A stretch of 64,000 nt of DNA from Roseiterribacter gracilis (lineage in GTDB: Bacteria > Pseudomonadota > Alphaproteobacteria > BOG-932 > Roseiterribacteraceae): contig BOPV01000001.1 in NCBI GenBank assembly GCA_018332375.1, positions 2,790,001 through 2,854,000 on the forward strand. The letters run 5' to 3'. Below the pieces are notes generated by a model that had not been told where the DNA came from, made no database searches, and was given only the letters and a program-made list of their open reading frames with translations. This document shows positions 61,217-64,000 of the stretch, piece by piece (the first letter of the stretch is position 1; the number at the start of each line of letters is the position of its first letter). A program made the position numbers and the translations under genes.

Positions 61217-63055
61217 CTAAGATACCGCTTCGAGCTCGTCGATCATCTTTTCGATCACCGACAGGCCGCGTGCCCAGAAGGCTGGGTCGGCCGCATTGAG
61301 CCCAAACGGCGCCAGCAATTCTTTGTGGCGTTTGGTGCCGCCGGCACGCAGCAGATCGAAATACTTCTCCGCGAAGCCGTCGGGATGCGCTTCGTATTCG
61401 GCGTAGAGCGCATTCACCAAGCAATCGCCGAACGCATACGAATAGACATAGAACGGCGTGTGCACGAAGTGCGGAATATACGCCCACATATTGGCATAAC
61501 GCGCGTCGAGTTCGATCGCAGGACCAAGGCTGGCGCGTTGCGTTTCCAGCCAGATCTCGCCCAGCCGTTCCGGCGTCAACTCGCCTTCGCGACGTTCTGC
61601 ATGGACGCGCAATTCGAATTGATGGAACGCAATCTGGCGCACCACCGTGTTCAGCATGTCTTCGACTTTCGCCGCCAACATGCGACGGCGGATCGCCGGA
61701 TCTTGTTCGGCATCGACCAGCGCACGGAAGGTCAGCATCTCGCCGAACACGCTGGCCGTTTCGGCCAAGGTCAACGGCGTCTGCGACAGAAGATGGCCCT
61801 GCGCACCAGCCAGCACTTGATGCACGCCGTGACCAAGCTCGTGCGCCAACGTCATCGCGTCGCGCAACTTGCCGTGCCAGTTGAGCAGCAGATACGGATG
61901 CACGCTGGGCACCGTGGGATGCGCGAAAGCACCCGATGATTTTCCAGCCACCGGCGGCACGTCGATCCATGCGTTGGTGAAGAACCGTTCGCCGATCTTG
62001 GCCAGCTCGGGCGAGAAACGCGCATAGGCGCCCAATACCAGCTCGCGTCCTGCCGGCCAGGTGATCGCACGATCATCGTCACCCGGAATCGGCGCATTGC
62101 GATCCCACCAGTTCAGCTTCTCTTTGCCGAACCATTTCGCCTTCAACGCGTAGTAGCGATGCGACAGGCGCGGATGCGCCTTCTCGACCGCAGCAGCCAA
62201 CGCATCGACGACGTCGTCTTCCACCTGGTTGGCGAGATTGCGGAACGAGGTTGAGCGCGGATAGCGCCGCCAGCGATCATCGATCTCTTTGTCTTTCGCC
62301 AAGGTCGAGGTGATCAGCGCGAACAGCTTGTTGTTTTCTGCCAGCACACCCGCAACAGCCAGGCCCGCTTCGCGACGCACCGCTTCGTCGGGCTCGCTCA
62401 ACAGATTCAGCGTGTCGCTGATGGGCAGCTCTTTGCCGCCGACCGGAAAGCGCAGCCCCGCAATCGTCTGGTCGAACAACCGGCTCCACGCGCCCGAACC
62501 GACGACATGGCGTTCGTGCAGCAGCTTCTCGGCTTCGTCGGTCAATTGATGCACGCGAAAGGCGCGCACCGAATCGAGCCACGGACGCCAATGGCGCAGT
62601 GCCTCGCTGTCGGCGTAGGCACGCGCGATGTCGGTCTCTTCGATCCGGTTGAGTTCGAGCGACAGAAAAATCAAATCGCTCGAGATCACCGTCACGCGTT
62701 CGATGATCGTTTGGTAGAAGCGGCCGATTGCCGGATCTTCCTGATCTTCGGCATGGACCAGCCCGGCATAGGACACAAGCTTCGACAAGCCTTCGTCGAT
62801 CCGTTCGTATCCGGCGATCGCCGCAGCCAGCGCGTTGCCGTCCAAGGTCGCGACTTTTCCTTGATACTGCTTGGCGAACGACGCCGCTTCCTGCGCCAGA
62901 CGCTGCAGATCGGCTTCGATCGACGGCGACTCGCGCCCCGGATAGAGATCCGATAGATCCCACCTCGGTAAAGATTGGGGCGGCGGCGATTCGGCTGCGC
63001 CACCGGTTGCACCCGGCGCGCCCGCCGTTTCTCGCCGCAAATCAGACCGCTTCAT
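61217..63055 (-). CDS. M3-family oligoendopeptidase F
   Basis: 612 residues. Zinc metallopeptidase cutting oligopeptides in the cytosol. HELGHGVHQ at residues 405-413 with the third ligand Glu about 434 (LAETASVFGEML), RVEDMLNTVVRQIAFHQFE-like helix and PHFVHTPFYVYSYAFGDCLV near the C-terminus, all typical. A Gly/Ala/Pro-rich N-terminus (about 30 residues) precedes LPRWDLSDLYPG. The ATG has GGAG nine bases upstream. Its start is only 14 bases from the next, divergent gene. Confidence 0.93.
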   Translation of the reverse strand: MKRSDLRRETAGAPGATGGAAESPPPQSLPRWDLSDLYPGRESPSIEADLQRLAQEAASFAKQYQGKVATLDGNALAAAIAGYERIDEGLSKLVSYAGLVHAEDQEDPAIGRFYQTIIERVTVISSDLIFLSLELNRIEETDIARAYADSEALRHWRPWLDSVRAFRVHQLTDEAEKLLHERHVVGSGAWSRLFDQTIAGLRFPVGGKELPISDTLNLLSEPDEAVRREAGLAVAGVLAENNKLFALITSTLAKDKEIDDRWRRYPRSTSFRNLANQVEDDVVDALAAAVEKAHPRLSHRYYALKAKWFGKEKLNWWDRNAPIPGDDDRAITWPAGRELVLGAYARFSPELAKIGERFFTNAWIDVPPVAGKSSGAFAHPTVPSVHPYLLLNWHGKLRDAMTLAHELGHGVHQVLAGAQGHLLSQTPLTLAETASVFGEMLTFRALVDAEQDPAIRRRMLAAKVEDMLNTVVRQIAFHQFELRVHAERREGELTPERLGEIWLETQRASLGPAIELDARYANMWAYIPHFVHTPFYVYSYAFGDCLVNALYAEYEAHPDGFAEKYFDLLRAGGTKRHKELLAPFGLNAADPAFWARGLSVIEKMIDELEAVS

Positions 63056-63069
63056 AGGTTTCCGCTCCG

Positions 63070-63588
63070 ATGTCTCGTGCCAGATCTAGGCCTGTCCTCG
63101 TGCTCGGCCAACCGCTGCTGTTCGCAATTCTCGGAACTGCGGCGATCATTCTCGGTGCGCGCTGCGCGGTGTCGCTGGGAACAACGCCGTCGACCCTGCA
63201 GACTCTCGCGGTCGTGCTCGTCGCCGGCATTTGGGGACCATGGGTCGGCGCGGTCGCGGTGCTGCTGTATGCCGCGTGCGCTTGGGCGGGCCTGCCGGTT
63301 CTGTCCTTTGGCAGCGCGATCCCGTTTCCGCGTTTCATCCACAGCGCATCATTCGGTTGGGTGCTGGGATTTCTGCCCGCCGCCTTGTTGACCGGTGCTG
63401 CACGGCGCTGGGCGGGCGCGCGGCTGGGCCCGTGGTTTGCGGTCGCACTCGCTGCGCACATCGTCGCAATCGCCGTTGGCCTGGCGTGGAATCGTGGCGG
63501 CGTCGAACTTACCGTGCTGCTCGGCGCCTTGGCCAAAAGCGCCATCGCCGCCGTGACCCTGGCGTTGCTGCGCGGCCGGATGCGGTGA
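63070..63588 (+). CDS. BioY-like membrane protein
   Basis: 172 residues with five or six membrane helices. LGTTPSTLQTLAVVLVAGIWGPWVGAVAVLLYAACAWAGLPVLSFGSAIPF matches the S-component BioY of biotin ECF transporters (TLQT, G...G..AVLLY...GLPV). The long helices after residue 100 are less conserved. Biotin uptake is an inference; no ECF energising genes are nearby. ATG 63070 lies 14 bases from the divergent pepF start; GTG 63100 is the other possible start. Confidence 0.75.
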   Translation: MSRARSRPVLVLGQPLLFAILGTAAIILGARCAVSLGTTPSTLQTLAVVLVAGIWGPWVGAVAVLLYAACAWAGLPVLSFGSAIPFPRFIHSASFGWVLGFLPAALLTGAARRWAGARLGPWFAVALAAHIVAIAVGLAWNRGGVELTVLLGALAKSAIAAVTLALLRGRMR

Positions 63589-64000
63589 CGCGCCTCGCTT
63601 TGTTCGACTTCGACGGCACGCTTGCCGATTCGATGCCGTGGTTTCTCAGCGTGTTCGACGACATCGCTGACGAGTTCAGTTTTCGCCGCGTCACCGCAGC
63701 GGAACGCGAAGAGCTGCGCGGCTTAGGCTCGCGCGAAATCGTTCGGCGCCTGGGCGTATCGATGTGGAAGATGCCGCGCATCGCGCGCCGCATGCGCGCA
63801 CGCAAACTGGCGCAGGCGCATGCGATTCCGCTGTTCGCCGACACCGCACGCCTGCTCGGCACGCTGACCGCACGCGGCGTGCGCATCGCCGTCGTCAGCA
63901 GCGATTCCGAAGCCAGCATGCGCTGTACCTTGGGACCGCTGGCAGACCGGATCGAATTCTTCGAGGGCGGCGTCGGCATGTTCGGCAAAGCCGCGCGGCT
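63585..64000 (+). CDS. HAD-superfamily hydrolase, 3' end cut
   Basis: A GTG at 63585 overlaps the BioY-like stop (GTGA). The frame runs to the window end (138 codons). Motif I is LALFDFDGTLADSMPWF, a cap-domain-like helical part follows, and motif II lies in VRIAVVSSDSEASM. Phosphoglycolate-phosphatase-like HAD enzymes are similar. The remaining active-site residues are outside the window. Confidence 0.9.
   Translation, partial: MTRLALFDFDGTLADSMPWFLSVFDDIADEFSFRRVTAAEREELRGLGSREIVRRLGVSMWKMPRIARRMRARKLAQAHAIPLFADTARLLGTLTARGVRIAVVSSDSEASMRCTLGPLADRIEFFEGGVGMFGKAAR

Overview
The window is GC-rich, densely packed chromosomal DNA from an alphaproteobacterium. This rests on the lptC-lptA-lptB-rpoN cluster, an IalB-family protein, a PAS_5-type protein, an NDUFA9-like protein, several class III CoA-transferases and many 1-4 base gene overlaps. 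The genus cannot be fixed from the sequence alone. No rRNA, CRISPR array or transposase was seen.

Bases 1-10,300 hold a truncated MetE-like gene, small secreted and hypothetical proteins, tRNA-Val, an N-formylglutamate amidohydrolase, glucokinase, a class III CoA-transferase, and Rrf2, cNMP-binding and GntR regulators. Bases 9,078-14,561 form a divergent catabolic cluster: a family I CoA-transferase with its GntR regulator on one side, and an MmgE/PrpD protein, a PaaK-like CoA ligase and an amidase on the other. Then come pabB-pabC, an orphan sensor kinase and a minus-strand operon of enoyl-CoA hydratase, type III polyketide synthase and an isoprenylcysteine-methyltransferase-like protein, which resembles an alkylpyrone pathway. 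A second orphan kinase ends next to a textbook sigma-54 promoter that faces a gene-free stretch. Bases 25,464-40,359 carry HMG-CoA lyase, CoA-transferases (class III and SCOT-like), argG-deacetylase-tusA, rlmN, a NERD protein, an RNA methylase and a Trm112/DUF971/Lon-like/thioredoxin run.

A tRNA-Gly gene at 40,543-40,617 is the attachment site of a roughly 10.5 kb genomic island bounded by a 51-base perfect repeat (40,573-40,623 and 51,038-51,088), with a tyrosine integrase at its right end. The island carries a four-gene ubiquitin-like conjugation operon, Ubl-E2-JAMM peptidase-E1, which matches the anti-phage Bil (bacterial ISG15-like) architecture. Divergent from it are an XRE repressor and an ImmA/IrrE-type metallopeptidase, followed by a previously easy-to-miss 58-residue gene and a papain/C39-like cysteine peptidase. 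The rest of the island has a second small XRE regulator with palindromic operators, a helical hypothetical protein, two stand-alone receiver-domain proteins and a strongly hairpin-forming non-coding stretch.

To the right of the island the chromosome resumes with a methyltransferase, a LysE exporter, a GlsB-type membrane protein, a UMF1-type MFS transporter, an NDUFA9-like protein, tRNA-Leu with an RNase D gene directly behind it, the LPS transport genes lptC-A-B, rpoN, two members of a secreted cysteine-containing helical protein family (a third member lies at 5,493), oligoendopeptidase F, a BioY-like protein and a HAD hydrolase cut by the window end.
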